From positions 1 to 34,440 of IMG/VR virus record IMGVR_UViG_3300044491_000484: 34,440 bases of DNA, one strand, 5' to 3'. This document shows positions 7,332-15,587 of this stretch, piece by piece (position 1 is the first letter of the stretch; each line of letters begins with the position of its first letter). Below the pieces are notes generated by a model that saw only the letters and a list, made by a program, of their open reading frames with translations, made no database searches and had not been told where the DNA came from. Position numbers and translations under genes: made by a program. Source of the stretch: a virus.

Positions 7332-8864
7332 TTATACCTCCTCAAATAAATTGCCAAATCCTGTATTTGCGTTTACAGTCTTTTTGCCTACTGCTCCTCT
7401 AGTGCCAATAATTGACATCCAAAATTTGCTGTATTCTTCTATGATTGCTTCTGCCTCATCTCTGTTTGAAGTTGCAAATATTGCTTCCACAACATCTCTA
7501 AAATATAGCCTGTCGAATTGCTCCTCCACAAGCATTGCCGGAACGCTTCCATTGTCGTATTGTCTATTTGCTTCTTGTACTGCATTAATGTGACTCCATA
7601 CATTATGACCCATTTGTATAGCATAGCTAAAACTATCCCAACTAGTTGAATCACGTTTACGAATAACTTCGCTACCATTATCGTCTAGTATAGGATTACC
7701 ATGTTTGTCTCGGTCAATTTCTCCTGCTAAAATTTTAGGACCACCAACCTTGTTAGTGTCTCCAGGAGCATATATACAAACATCGTTTACTTTAATATTC
7801 TTAGTTAAAGGACTGTCAGTAAAGTTTTTAAAGATACCATCTGCTAGTACAGCATCTCTAAAGTTACGTGTATCAGTTGCATACTTCAATTCATCAATAC
7901 TTGGAACCATTCTATAGACCCATTTAGTTCTATCTTCGGTTTCAGTTTGAATATAAATTTGTCCATTTGCTGTAGCAAGGAAAGGAGAAGCACAATCAAA
8001 TGTAATTGTAAAGTTTGGATTATGATACTTACGTACTGCTCTTTGAATATCAGTTAGTAGTGTAGCCCACTCTAGTTTTGATGTTCCTAAGAAGTGCATA
8101 AAGTCATGTTTACCTTGTTCAAGTAATCCGTCAAATCTTAATGCTACAATACGTTTTAGAACTAAGTGTATATCACACATGTTCTGTCCACCCATCGACC
8201 AACCATTAAAATGATTCTCATACTTTTTAGGATCACAGTAGTCTTTCATTTGCTGATACCAATCTTCTGCATCAGCATGATTTTCACCTTGTAATACATT
8301 AAGGAACTTACAAGCACCTGAACGATTCTTCATAAAATAATCGTTGTTAATACGTGTAGCATCAACTGCTTCTTGGTATGTACTAATACCTGTTGCTTTT
8401 GCTCCAGCAGGTGAACGTGCCACCCAAGCCGGAATATCAAGTATCATTCCATAGTCCATATAAGCATCCATCCACGCAAGTACTTGCTCACGTTTCTTTT
8501 GTGCTTTAGGACAGTTAGGATCTTTCCAGTCGCCTTCCCAAACACCTTTACCAATTTGGAAGCCACCACTGTCACCAAGTAACCAACTGTTTTTACGATC
8601 ACGTTCTCTAACCATAAGTTCTTTAGGTGCATCTTTCATTGTATCTAACTCAGCATGTCCTGCTGAGTACAATGTCCAATGATAGTTAAACAATCCTTCT
8701 TTTTTGTTTAACCAATTCATACTTTCCATATTAGGATAAGGAATACGACTTTCTTCAACATATTCTTCACGTCTTTGTTTACCTACAAATGTTGCGTAGA
8801 ATCCACTTAGAGCTGGAAGAAAGATTGCATAGTCTTTTTGTTCTGTTGTTAAGTCCGTATTCAA
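7332..8864 (-). CDS. dpdA: DpdA-like (TGT superfamily) guanine transglycosylase
   Basis: TIM-barrel enzyme related to tRNA-guanine transglycosylase; phage DpdA homologues swap guanine in DNA for a 7-deazaguanine. Aligned TGT motifs: LLGDSGGFQIG (Asp98, base-binding), NVLQGE (189-194, family VQGG), HFNGWSMGGQ (family GGLxVGE), FLGTSKLEW (family GVGTP) and TFDCASPF (Asp290, candidate nucleophile). The 510-residue length is longer than tRNA TGT. The CxCxxC zinc motif of tRNA TGT is not seen. The start is TTG at 8864, with AGGAG upstream and no better in-frame ATG near. folE, queD-like and queE on the same strand support DNA rather than tRNA as target. The exact base made cannot be told. Confidence 0.78.
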   Translation of the reverse strand: MNTDLTTEQKDYAIFLPALSGFYATFVGKQRREEYVEESRIPYPNMESMNWLNKKEGLFNYHWTLYSAGHAELDTMKDAPKELMVRERDRKNSWLLGDSGGFQIGKGVWEGDWKDPNCPKAQKKREQVLAWMDAYMDYGMILDIPAWVARSPAGAKATGISTYQEAVDATRINNDYFMKNRSGACKFLNVLQGENHADAEDWYQQMKDYCDPKKYENHFNGWSMGGQNMCDIHLVLKRIVALRFDGLLEQGKHDFMHFLGTSKLEWATLLTDIQRAVRKYHNPNFTITFDCASPFLATANGQIYIQTETEDRTKWVYRMVPSIDELKYATDTRNFRDAVLADGIFKNFTDSPLTKNIKVNDVCIYAPGDTNKVGGPKILAGEIDRDKHGNPILDDNGSEVIRKRDSTSWDSFSYAIQMGHNVWSHINAVQEANRQYDNGSVPAMLVEEQFDRLYFRDVVEAIFATSNRDEAEAIIEEYSKFWMSIIGTRGAVGKKTVNANTGFGNLFEEV

Positions 8865-8873
8865 CTTTTTCTC

Positions 8874-9620
8874 CTACTTAGATTGTGCTGGTAAAATGTA
8901 ATTATATGTACCCATACCACTGTCAACTGTAATTTGCATTGCTCCTTGATCACTTAGACTCATTGTTGCTTGTCCATCTAAGTTTAGGATTGCTTGTACT
9001 TGTGCTACTGGATATGTCCATGGATGTTTCAAGTTACCTTCAACGCCTGTTTGGAACACAAACTTACCTGCGTGTGTATTTGCATCACCAAAGTAAAACA
9101 TTACGTCACTAACACCACCAGTTTCTTCAACTTTAATTGTAAAAGTTGTTTCTTCTGAATGTGCCGCACTTTGTAATTTCATTCTTGTAATAGCCGCTAA
9201 CGATGGAGTAAACTCTACGTCCCATGTTGCACCTTTAAACTTAACACTTTTAAGTTTTTCATTAATAATTTCTGTTGACATAAAACGGAAATCATTCTGG
9301 AAATCACCTGCTTCATTTTCAAAGTGAATACCTGTTGGAATAGTTACTCCGTTACGGTCTTGTTTAACAACAGTAAGTTTGCTATTCTTTTGATACTCTG
9401 GATTCTTTAAATGCAATGCAAGTTTATCCAAGTTAGGCATACCAAAAATGTTTGCACCAAATTCAGCTACCTTTTCTTTTGTGTTTGCTGACAGGATCAC
9501 ACTACGATCTTCTGCCATTGATTCAACTGTAGTACCGGCATCATCGCCTGTTACTTTCACTAAGCTCAAAAAGCCTAGAGAATGTGTCTTTGCTACTACA
9601 TCTTGTAAAATATCTTTCAT
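8874..9620 (-). CDS. 45: DNA polymerase sliding clamp (T4 gp45-like)
   Basis: Processivity clamp for the gp43 polymerase, which in T4 also activates late transcription. The 248 residues show the clamp layout: an N-terminal helix (MKDILQDVVAKTHSLGF), two topologically similar halves rich in beta strands (SVILSANTKEKVAEFG; FRFMSTEIINEKLKSVKF), and a C-terminal strand TYNYILPAQ that matches the end of T4-like clamps. The start has a GGAG site 7 nt upstream and its own consensus promoter. dpdA follows 9 nt after its stop. Confidence 0.82.
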   Translation of the reverse strand: MKDILQDVVAKTHSLGFLSLVKVTGDDAGTTVESMAEDRSVILSANTKEKVAEFGANIFGMPNLDKLALHLKNPEYQKNSKLTVVKQDRNGVTIPTGIHFENEAGDFQNDFRFMSTEIINEKLKSVKFKGATWDVEFTPSLAAITRMKLQSAAHSEETTFTIKVEETGGVSDVMFYFGDANTHAGKFVFQTGVEGNLKHPWTYPVAQVQAILNLDGQATMSLSDQGAMQITVDSGMGTYNYILPAQSK

Positions 9621-9643
9621 TATACTTCTCCTATGTTCCTTTT

Positions 9644-9672
9644 ATTATACGACATTTTGTTGATAAAGTCAA
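9644..9672 (-). promoter_or_regulatory. sigma70-type promoter for the clamp-dpdA operon
   Basis: The -35 box TTGACT (9667-9672) and the -10 box TATAAT (9644-9649) are separated by 17 nt. The TGA stop of the cytidylyltransferase gene (9669-9671) lies inside the -35 box. Transcription would begin about 20 nt upstream of the clamp ATG. Confidence 0.85.
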
Positions 9673-10076
9673 CTACTTTTTACTCTATTTCGGAGATCAC
9701 TGCTCGAAAAACGGTGTTCTCTTTTGTTAAAAAACAGTTCGATTCCTCGTTTGGCACATATAGCCCTACCAGTAAACTTACCATTTTTGTATTCTTCACC
9801 TAAAATCCTAACGTCAATATGAAGCATATTTAGAATGTCTTCTAAGTCTGTTTCTGTTTGATATGGGATTATTTCGTCAACGTACTTGATAGCACTAAGT
9901 TGTGTATGTCTTTCTACTATAGTTTGTACGGGTGAATTCTTCTCTGGACGATCAAGACTTGGATCAATTTGTAAGCCACAAATCAAGTATTCACATTGTT
10001 CTTTTGCATCTCTCAGCATTTGTATATGACCTGCGTGGAGCAGATCAAATGTACTACATGTGAAGCCTATCTTCAT
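9669..10076 (-). CDS. cytidylyltransferase (TagD-like)
   Basis: Single-domain nucleotidyltransferase of 135 residues that joins CTP (or ATP) to a phosphorylated alcohol or sugar, releasing PPi. CSTFDLLHAGHIQML carries the HxGH motif (14-17), and RFSSSDLRNRV near the C-terminus replaces the family ISTTxIxxR. Its length matches glycerol-3-phosphate cytidylyltransferase. It follows an SDR epimerase with a 4-nt ATGA overlap, and with the nucleotide-sugar dehydrogenase it forms a sugar-activation set. The product may decorate the virion, phage DNA or the host surface; none is proven. Confidence 0.85.
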   Translation of the reverse strand: MKIGFTCSTFDLLHAGHIQMLRDAKEQCEYLICGLQIDPSLDRPEKNSPVQTIVERHTQLSAIKYVDEIIPYQTETDLEDILNMLHIDVRILGEEYKNGKFTGRAICAKRGIELFFNKREHRFSSSDLRNRVKSS

Positions 10077-10786
10077 TTCTTAAAGCCTTGTTCTTTTAAA
10101 AATCCATCTACTGTATATTTAGGTCTGAAGCCTAACTTATCCATCAAATGTGTATTTGCCTGTGTTTTTGTTCTTTCGCCAACAGTATTTAACTTTACAG
10201 GCAAGTCGGGTCTTATATCTTGGATCCGTACACATTCTCCTGTACCAATGTCTACATTTCCAGTAAGGTCTTTGTCCATTAATAAGATTATACCATCTGT
10301 AAGATCTTCTAAATGTATAAAGTCTCTTTGATGATTAGTAGTATATTCTAATGTACCATTAAGTAATTTATCAAAGAACATTTTAGCTCTTGGACTTTCA
10401 CTATACACTGTATGGAATCTCATAAACAACGCATTAGGATGTGGAATGTTTTCAATTACATTCTTACTTGCGGCATAAGGATTCAAGTGTGGTTCATACT
10501 GCGAACTTGATCCTGCTACTAATACTCGAACATCGTCATAAAATTCAAGTATACGCTTTGTTCCTTCTACATTAGTATTCCAATATTTTGCAGGATCTGC
10601 AAGACTTTCTCTTACACCTCCAATGCCTGCCAAGTGAATAACAAAATCTACTTTAGGTAATTCTGCTGTTAGTATGTCGGTACCTTCTTTAATATCTATA
10701 CCGACGACATCATGTCCATCTACAACTAATTTTTCGTATAGTCGTGATCCAATGAAACCTAGATGCCCTGTTAATAGTATCTTCAT
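10073..10786 (-). CDS. NAD-dependent epimerase/dehydratase (extended SDR)
   Basis: A 237-residue SDR with Rossmann motif TGHLGFIGSRL (6-16), substrate strand VDFVIHLAGIGG (46-57), catalytic Tyr104/Lys108 in NPYAASKNV, and a serine cluster AGSSSQY before it. The length is short compared with about 310 residues for GalE-type enzymes; the C-terminal substrate domain is reduced. It would epimerise, dehydrate or reduce an NDP-sugar. It overlaps genes on both sides by 4 nt (ATGA), so it is made together with the dehydrogenase and cytidylyltransferase. Confidence 0.85.
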   Translation of the reverse strand: MKILLTGHLGFIGSRLYEKLVVDGHDVVGIDIKEGTDILTAELPKVDFVIHLAGIGGVRESLADPAKYWNTNVEGTKRILEFYDDVRVLVAGSSSQYEPHLNPYAASKNVIENIPHPNALFMRFHTVYSESPRAKMFFDKLLNGTLEYTTNHQRDFIHLEDLTDGIILLMDKDLTGNVDIGTGECVRIQDIRPDLPVKLNTVGERTKTQANTHLMDKLGFRPKYTVDGFLKEQGFKK

Positions 10787-11538
10787 GTTTCTTTCCTTAT
10801 GTTCTTATTGCTTTTTACAGCCGTTGATAATATTGGTAACCAGGCGCCAACTACATTTGCTGAATATAGTAATGCTTCTGTATCTTTTGGAAAACATGCT
10901 CCTCCAAAACCTCTGTCGCCGTCCGGACCAGGAATTTGCATATGACTATGTGTAATCCTTTTGTCCTCTCCTACCAATGCTTTAACTTGATTATAATCTA
11001 TTCCTGCAGATTCACACAAATCATAAACTTCGTTAAAGAAAGCAACCTTAGTTGCTAAAAAACTATTACGTAAATATTTTGTTAATATTAATTCTTCTAC
11101 TGTTGCATAAATTGGATTGAAACCTTTTGCTAATATAAACACATCATTCCAAAACTCTACATTACCTCCACCAAATAACATTGTAGTTTGATTTTTAAAG
11201 TCCTCATTTGCATTTGCGGCAGTTAAAAATTCTGGACTAAATGTAACTTCTTTACCTTGTGGCTGAATATCCTTACGCCAACCTTCTAAACTAATTGTGC
11301 TTTTAATTAGAATAGGTTTATCATTTGGGCATGCTTTGATTACTGTGTCAACAATAGTCATATTACATGCTCCGGTTATTGTTGCTGGTGTTGGTACACA
11401 AACAATATAACCGTCGCTGTCATTGTCGATAACATTACCGTTATATTCAGGATCAACAATCGTTATTTCGTGGTAGTCTTTGAGTACTTCGTATACAGCC
11501 TTGCCGACAAACCCGTACCCAATTAAAGTTAGTTTCAT
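10783..11538 (-). CDS. nucleotide-sugar (UDP-glucose/GDP-mannose-type) 6-dehydrogenase, short form
   Basis: Oxidises the C6 alcohol of an NDP-sugar to a uronic acid with NAD. Visible: Rossmann start LIGYGFVGKAVYEVL, substrate-domain helix KYLRNSFLATKVAFFNE (154-170) and the catalytic motif RGFGGACFPKD with Cys215. At 251 residues it lacks the C-terminal UDP-binding domain of the usual enzymes (about 390-450), so it either forms a reduced enzyme or uses another substrate. ATGA overlaps with both neighbours place it in a coupled chain directly after gp43. Confidence 0.82.
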   Translation of the reverse strand: MKLTLIGYGFVGKAVYEVLKDYHEITIVDPEYNGNVIDNDSDGYIVCVPTPATITGACNMTIVDTVIKACPNDKPILIKSTISLEGWRKDIQPQGKEVTFSPEFLTAANANEDFKNQTTMLFGGGNVEFWNDVFILAKGFNPIYATVEELILTKYLRNSFLATKVAFFNEVYDLCESAGIDYNQVKALVGEDKRITHSHMQIPGPDGDRGFGGACFPKDTEALLYSANVVGAWLPILSTAVKSNKNIRKET

Positions 11539-11747
11539 TCAGTCTCCTTCTTCTTTTGTAATTTAGGATGAGGTGTTCTATCGTTGTAGATATCACCTGC
11601 AAGTGCCTGTATTTGTTCAACCAACATAGTTACTTTAAATACATCATATTCTCTATCTGCACTTTTGTATTTTTCTCTATGTGCTTGTACGGCTAAACCG
11701 TGCATAGCACTGACCTTATCCATTAGTTGTTGTATTGTATGTTGCAT
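11535..11747 (-). CDS. small helical hypothetical protein (70 aa)
   Basis: Not recognised. The product is a helical protein with two likely amphipathic helices (IQQLMDKVSAMHGLAVQAH; FKVTMLVEQIQALAGDIYND) and a Lys-rich tail. It starts on the last base of the gp43 stop (TAATG) and overlaps the dehydrogenase by 4 nt, so it is co-translated with both. Its position after gp43 allows a replication role, but there is no sequence evidence for one. Confidence 0.6.
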   Translation of the reverse strand: MQHTIQQLMDKVSAMHGLAVQAHREKYKSADREYDVFKVTMLVEQIQALAGDIYNDRTPHPKLQKKKETE

Positions 11748-14419
11748 TATTCACCTCCAAAGTCAAACAAACTATTGAACGTATTGTTCTGTTTAGTGTC
11801 TTCTAAATCATAGTTAAGCACACCAATTAGGTTATCTAGTTTGTTATCAATAATAGTTGATTCCATTGCATCTCCATCAAACGGCAGTTCTTTAAACCAA
11901 TCTGGAATACGTAATTCATCCGTTGGATACGCAACACTTGTAAAGCCCAAAGGATTCTGTTTTAGTTTGCAAACAATAACTTTCATACCATCTACAATCT
12001 CTTGCGAATACTTGTCACCGTTCATACGTTTCAGTGTATTCCAATTGATACTTGCTCTTACATGTCCAGGCATGTTTGCTTTACCTTGCTTCTCCTCAAG
12101 ACGTTGATAATGTCCAATTTTGTTTGCACGTTTAGGTGCACCTTTTTCAAACCCAGGACGTAATTTAAACTCCTTACGAAATTCTGTAATACGATCTAGT
12201 ACTTTTCTTTCTTCAACATCAGTAAGTACCATAAGCAATAGTTCGCTTAAGAACTCCTGCATGAATACTGGAGTATCTGATCTACGCAAGTCCAAGCCCA
12301 TTGCTTTTACTTTGCCCGGCTTGCCTTCTACGTCAGTTCTAAAGCCTTCGTTGTCAATTACTAATGCCGCATAACGTTTCTTAGTAATATACAATCCGCT
12401 TTTTGCAACAATCTCTCTACCTGCCGCAATAACATCTGCACGACTCTTTGGACAATGAAATGCTTCTAGCATAAAGTTTATAAATGTGCTGTCAACTGCT
12501 TCACTTACTTGATCATATAGTTTAATAGCGTTCTCTGTACTCCACGGAATTTCGCCTTTGTCAATACCTTCTTTAAGAGTTGGGTAAGCACTAAAGTAAA
12601 CAGAGTCTGTATCACCATATATAACTGCATCACCTACGTGATCATATGTACCTGTAATAACTTTGTTTGCTTCTGCACTCATGTGTTTAACAATAGTACG
12701 ACCTGATAGTGTAGTTGACTGTCCTATACGTTTGTCAAAGAATCTACAACCTGGATTAAGAATAGCACCATACAAACTGTTCAAGTTAATCTTTTTAACA
12801 AGTTGTCTCTTGTCCCAATACTCAATTTCTGTAGCATTGCCGGCATCTTTAGCCTTCTTTAACATCGCTTGTAGTTCTTTACGTTCACTGTACCAACGTT
12901 TAAGTAGTCCAGGGATAACACCTTCGTGTTCTGTTGTAAAGATAGTACCGTTTGCACTAAGCATCCAAGGTTGATTACTGTCAAATATAAGTTTGTATAT
13001 CTCTGCACCAGATAGTACATCACTTTGTCCGTTTTCCCAATCCACAGTTAGTGCAGTATCACGTTTTTGTTCCATAACTGCTTCATATTCTTCTGTTGAA
13101 AAACGTCCTTCCCAACTACCTGCAAAGGATTTTTTCTTAAGGCCCATGTCTTCTCGTACACGAGCATCTGAAATGTCTGGACGTAGTTGTCCAACAACTG
13201 TTGCTGGATCCATATTCAATGCACGAATAACACTAGGATACAGACTGTTCAAGTCCATACTAGCAATCCACTTGTGCAAACCTTTTTTCGGAAACGCAAC
13301 ATAAGCACCTGCCGCTTGTGTGTTTTCTTCATCACGGTGCGGACGATTAGGTACTTGCATACCACGTCTATGTGCTTCATTAACAATCGCTTGTTCTGTA
13401 ACTGCTACTGCACCCATAGTGGTCTGTAGCAAAACAGTATTTGCATGAGCTAGTTCGTTACTGAGATCAATAAATCTTAGTTTTTTGTCCAGCTTGTCCA
13501 GTAGTGCGGTATCTTGAATGTTGTATTCAATGAACTTTCTAAAGTCATTGTTGTACAGTTGATCCAAAGTGCCTTCATAAGGAACTTTGTTTTCTCCAAC
13601 TTCAATTTCGCCAATGGCATCAAGTCTATATGTGTGTCTTTCTTCATATGTATATTTACGATAAAGTTCTAAACTATCCAAATGTACTCTACCTATTAGG
13701 TCAAAGGTTACAGCTGATTTACCATACTTTTCATATTCACGTTTTTTAGGAAGTTGTCCCCACAAACAAAAACGTCTTGTGTCGTCTTTGCTTAGTACAC
13801 GACTAGTTCTGTTTACAGTATACGGAATATCATAACCTTCACTGTTCCAACCTGATAAAATATCAGCATCTTCAATTAATGTTAAGAAAGTATCAATCAT
13901 TTCACTTTCTTTTTCAAACAACATTACATTGTCAATACCTTTTAATTCTGCTTTTGCTTGTTCCATGGTAAGTGTCTTGGGTGGAACTGCTAAACATATC
14001 ATAGTTTCCATCCACTGCAAGTATACACTAATACTTGTAATCGGCATAAACGGATCAGCTGGATCAGCAAAGCCACGTTCTGGATCGAAGTCAGTCTCAA
14101 TATCAAAAAATGCAATGTTTAGTTTAGGTGCGTCCTGATTGAGATAGTTTTCACTCAAGCACTGGAAGATAGGATTGATGTCGCTTTCGAACATCTTCTT
14201 GCCTTTATTAATAGCAAGTTCTTTACGAAACTCTTTTGTGTTCTTACACACAATTCTACTAATAGGATCGCCGTAGATGCTTTTAAATTTACCTTTTGGA
14301 TCTTCGTAATAAAATGTATATTTGATCGGATACTCAGTAAACTTTCTTTTGCCGTCTTTACGTTCTACAACACGTACAATGTCACTGTCTCTATCAAATA
14401 ATGCGTCTACGTAACTCAA
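11747..14419 (-). CDS. 43: family B DNA polymerase (T4 gp43-like)
   Basis: Replicative polymerase with 3'-5' exonuclease, 890 residues, full length. Exo I is FFDIETDF (Asp106, Glu108), Exo II is ILSGWNSEGYDIPY (187-200) and Exo III is YNIQDTALLD (299-308). Polymerase motif A is DLNSLYPSVI (389-398), motif B is KKINLNSLYG (542-551) and motif C is YGDTDS (601-606). All catalytic acids are present. The start is a TTG at 14419 with GGAGA upstream; the codon just before it is the TAA of the 2OG oxygenase gene in the same frame. A further promoter candidate lies at 14531-14559. Confidence 0.95.
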   Translation of the reverse strand: MSYVDALFDRDSDIVRVVERKDGKRKFTEYPIKYTFYYEDPKGKFKSIYGDPISRIVCKNTKEFRKELAINKGKKMFESDINPIFQCLSENYLNQDAPKLNIAFFDIETDFDPERGFADPADPFMPITSISVYLQWMETMICLAVPPKTLTMEQAKAELKGIDNVMLFEKESEMIDTFLTLIEDADILSGWNSEGYDIPYTVNRTSRVLSKDDTRRFCLWGQLPKKREYEKYGKSAVTFDLIGRVHLDSLELYRKYTYEERHTYRLDAIGEIEVGENKVPYEGTLDQLYNNDFRKFIEYNIQDTALLDKLDKKLRFIDLSNELAHANTVLLQTTMGAVAVTEQAIVNEAHRRGMQVPNRPHRDEENTQAAGAYVAFPKKGLHKWIASMDLNSLYPSVIRALNMDPATVVGQLRPDISDARVREDMGLKKKSFAGSWEGRFSTEEYEAVMEQKRDTALTVDWENGQSDVLSGAEIYKLIFDSNQPWMLSANGTIFTTEHEGVIPGLLKRWYSERKELQAMLKKAKDAGNATEIEYWDKRQLVKKINLNSLYGAILNPGCRFFDKRIGQSTTLSGRTIVKHMSAEANKVITGTYDHVGDAVIYGDTDSVYFSAYPTLKEGIDKGEIPWSTENAIKLYDQVSEAVDSTFINFMLEAFHCPKSRADVIAAGREIVAKSGLYITKKRYAALVIDNEGFRTDVEGKPGKVKAMGLDLRRSDTPVFMQEFLSELLLMVLTDVEERKVLDRITEFRKEFKLRPGFEKGAPKRANKIGHYQRLEEKQGKANMPGHVRASINWNTLKRMNGDKYSQEIVDGMKVIVCKLKQNPLGFTSVAYPTDELRIPDWFKELPFDGDAMESTIIDNKLDNLIGVLNYDLEDTKQNNTFNSLFDFGGE

Positions 14420-15022
14420 TTAATTCTCCTTTTGCGTAATGTCGTTAATGTTACCTGCTAAAACATATCTTGTTGTGTTTACAGGATATACTTTATGATG
14501 TATAATACTTGGAAACATTACTATCATATCATTATACACAGGAAGATGTATTTCGTCAACCGGAAATACTTCGTTTTTTGTTTCTTTCATTTCAACAAAT
14601 GTAAGTGGATTGTTACTTTCGCCTACATCTAAATAGTAAACCCAACTGTAACGGCTTAGTGTACCGTGTTCATGCTGTGGACATCCTTGTCCGGGCAAGC
14701 TCTCTTGAAACCAAACTTCAGCATCTATATCAAAAAACTTAGTGTTAGGCCAAACTTGATCTTGCATAAATTTAGGACCTCTTGGACCTACAATATTATT
14801 GCAATACCATAAGTGTATTTGATCTAATAAAGGATTAAGTATGTCATGTTCAAGATGTATGTCATGCCCAGTCTTCCAAGACTCGTTAGTAGGCTGACTT
14901 TTATCTTTTAATTTAAGAAAATGTTCAACAATAGATTGTCTAGATTGTTTGTTTGCCCCTAATGGTCCATGCCGAATAGCAGTGGGGTGCGAGATGTATA
15001 GTGTACTACAACTTAACTTCAT
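14420..15022 (-). CDS. 2-oxoglutarate/Fe(II)-dependent oxygenase (second copy type)
   Basis: A 200-residue double-stranded beta-helix protein. Metal ligands are probably His117/His119 in CPQHEHGTLSRYSWVYYL and His175 or His176 in MFPSIIHHKVYPV, with Arg185 for 2-oxoglutarate. Only the core pattern is shared with the 2719-3300 protein, so they are distant members of the same phage family rather than a recent duplication. It ends directly against the gp43 TTG start with no spacer. Substrate unknown; protein or nucleobase hydroxylation is possible. Confidence 0.78.
   Translation of the reverse strand: MKLSCSTLYISHPTAIRHGPLGANKQSRQSIVEHFLKLKDKSQPTNESWKTGHDIHLEHDILNPLLDQIHLWYCNNIVGPRGPKFMQDQVWPNTKFFDIDAEVWFQESLPGQGCPQHEHGTLSRYSWVYYLDVGESNNPLTFVEMKETKNEVFPVDEIHLPVYNDMIVMFPSIIHHKVYPVNTTRYVLAGNINDITQKEN
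14531..14559 (-). promoter_or_regulatory. candidate internal promoter upstream of gp43
   Basis: The -35 box TTGACG (14554-14559, 5 of 6 matches) and the -10 box TATAAT (14531-14536) are separated by 17 nt inside the 3' third of the oxygenase gene. Transcription would begin about 105 nt upstream of the gp43 start and allow polymerase expression apart from the upstream genes. It could be a chance match in coding DNA. Confidence 0.5.
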
Positions 15023-15096
15023 ATTTTCCTACGTTGCTTGTGGCCAACTTAACCTTCTACATGCCTGGCAATTGCCTTTGGCGTTATTATTATTTA

Positions 15097-15315
15097 TTAA
15101 AACAGCAAACCCGCAACATAAATTACGGTTAATCCTGCATTTAATACTACTAAACTTTTTTCTTTCCACAAAAGGCCTATTAATACCCAAAGTCCATTAC
15201 TAACAATAAATGCGTAAATGTAATAAGGGTATAAATTAAAAGCGGCCATTGTAGCGGCAACTAGTAGACATGCCGTACTAAACCATGCTAATGGTTGATA
15301 GGGTTTTACCACCAT
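15097..15315 (-). CDS. small integral membrane protein (about 3 TM, 72 aa)
   Basis: Almost wholly hydrophobic, with probable membrane segments at about 8-25, 28-48 (YYIYAFIVSNGLWVLIGLLW) and 53-71. The order short TM, W-x-x-IG, N-containing TM recalls one repeat of PQ-loop/SemiSWEET or PnuC-type transporters, but the match is weak. It overlaps the 93-residue membrane gene upstream by 10 nt, so the two may form a pair. The 74-nt gap that follows (15023-15096) holds only a GGCAATTGCC palindrome and an AT-rich tract. Confidence 0.6.
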   Translation of the reverse strand: MVVKPYQPLAWFSTACLLVAATMAAFNLYPYYIYAFIVSNGLWVLIGLLWKEKSLVVLNAGLTVIYVAGLLF

Positions 15316-15587
15316 AGTGCCGCAACTCCATATCCAAATACATTAATAACAGCAAAGTAGCCTGTTAATAACATTACCCATGCCGCGCCTCTGCGTACAG
15401 CCGCGTAGCATTGTGTAACCGATCCTACAAAAAAGAACGGATAGATAATAAGCATATTAGGATCTACAGCATTAAATGCCAAGGTTAAACTTGCCATAAC
15501 TGTAAATACAAAACTTATTAATTCAAATCCAAAAGCAATCTTGTCACTTTTGTAACTGTTGATCCAAAAATCTTTTACCTTTTGCAT
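15306..15587 (-). CDS. small integral membrane protein (about 3 TM, 93 aa)
   Basis: After a charged N-terminal helix (MQKVKDFWINSYKSDK), three likely membrane segments follow at about 19-37, 44-62 (MLIIYPFFFVGSVTQCYAAV) and 67-90. A positively charged loop (RRG) between segments 2 and 3 suggests a cytoplasmic side. Size and topology resemble a half-transporter (SemiSWEET/PnuC-like). The start is coupled to the DsbA-like gene as TAATG. Possible roles are metabolite uptake or membrane remodelling; no motif decides. Confidence 0.6.
   Translation of the reverse strand: MQKVKDFWINSYKSDKIAFGFELISFVFTVMASLTLAFNAVDPNMLIIYPFFFVGSVTQCYAAVRRGAAWVMLLTGYFAVINVFGYGVAALWW

Noticed and set aside
10108-10122. 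CTAAATA on the minus strand before the cytidylyltransferase gene
   Set aside because: It lies in coding sequence (Pro-Lys-Tyr codons), in an early-type operon with coupled starts; likely chance.
11841-13429. Several long plus-strand frames across the gp43 gene
   Set aside because: They are antisense to all polymerase motifs, lack ribosome sites and give Ser/Leu-rich products typical of reverse readings.
15067-15076. GGCAATTGCC palindrome in the gap before the second oxygenase gene
   Set aside because: Short, without a U tract, so not a terminator; no second copy to suggest an operator.
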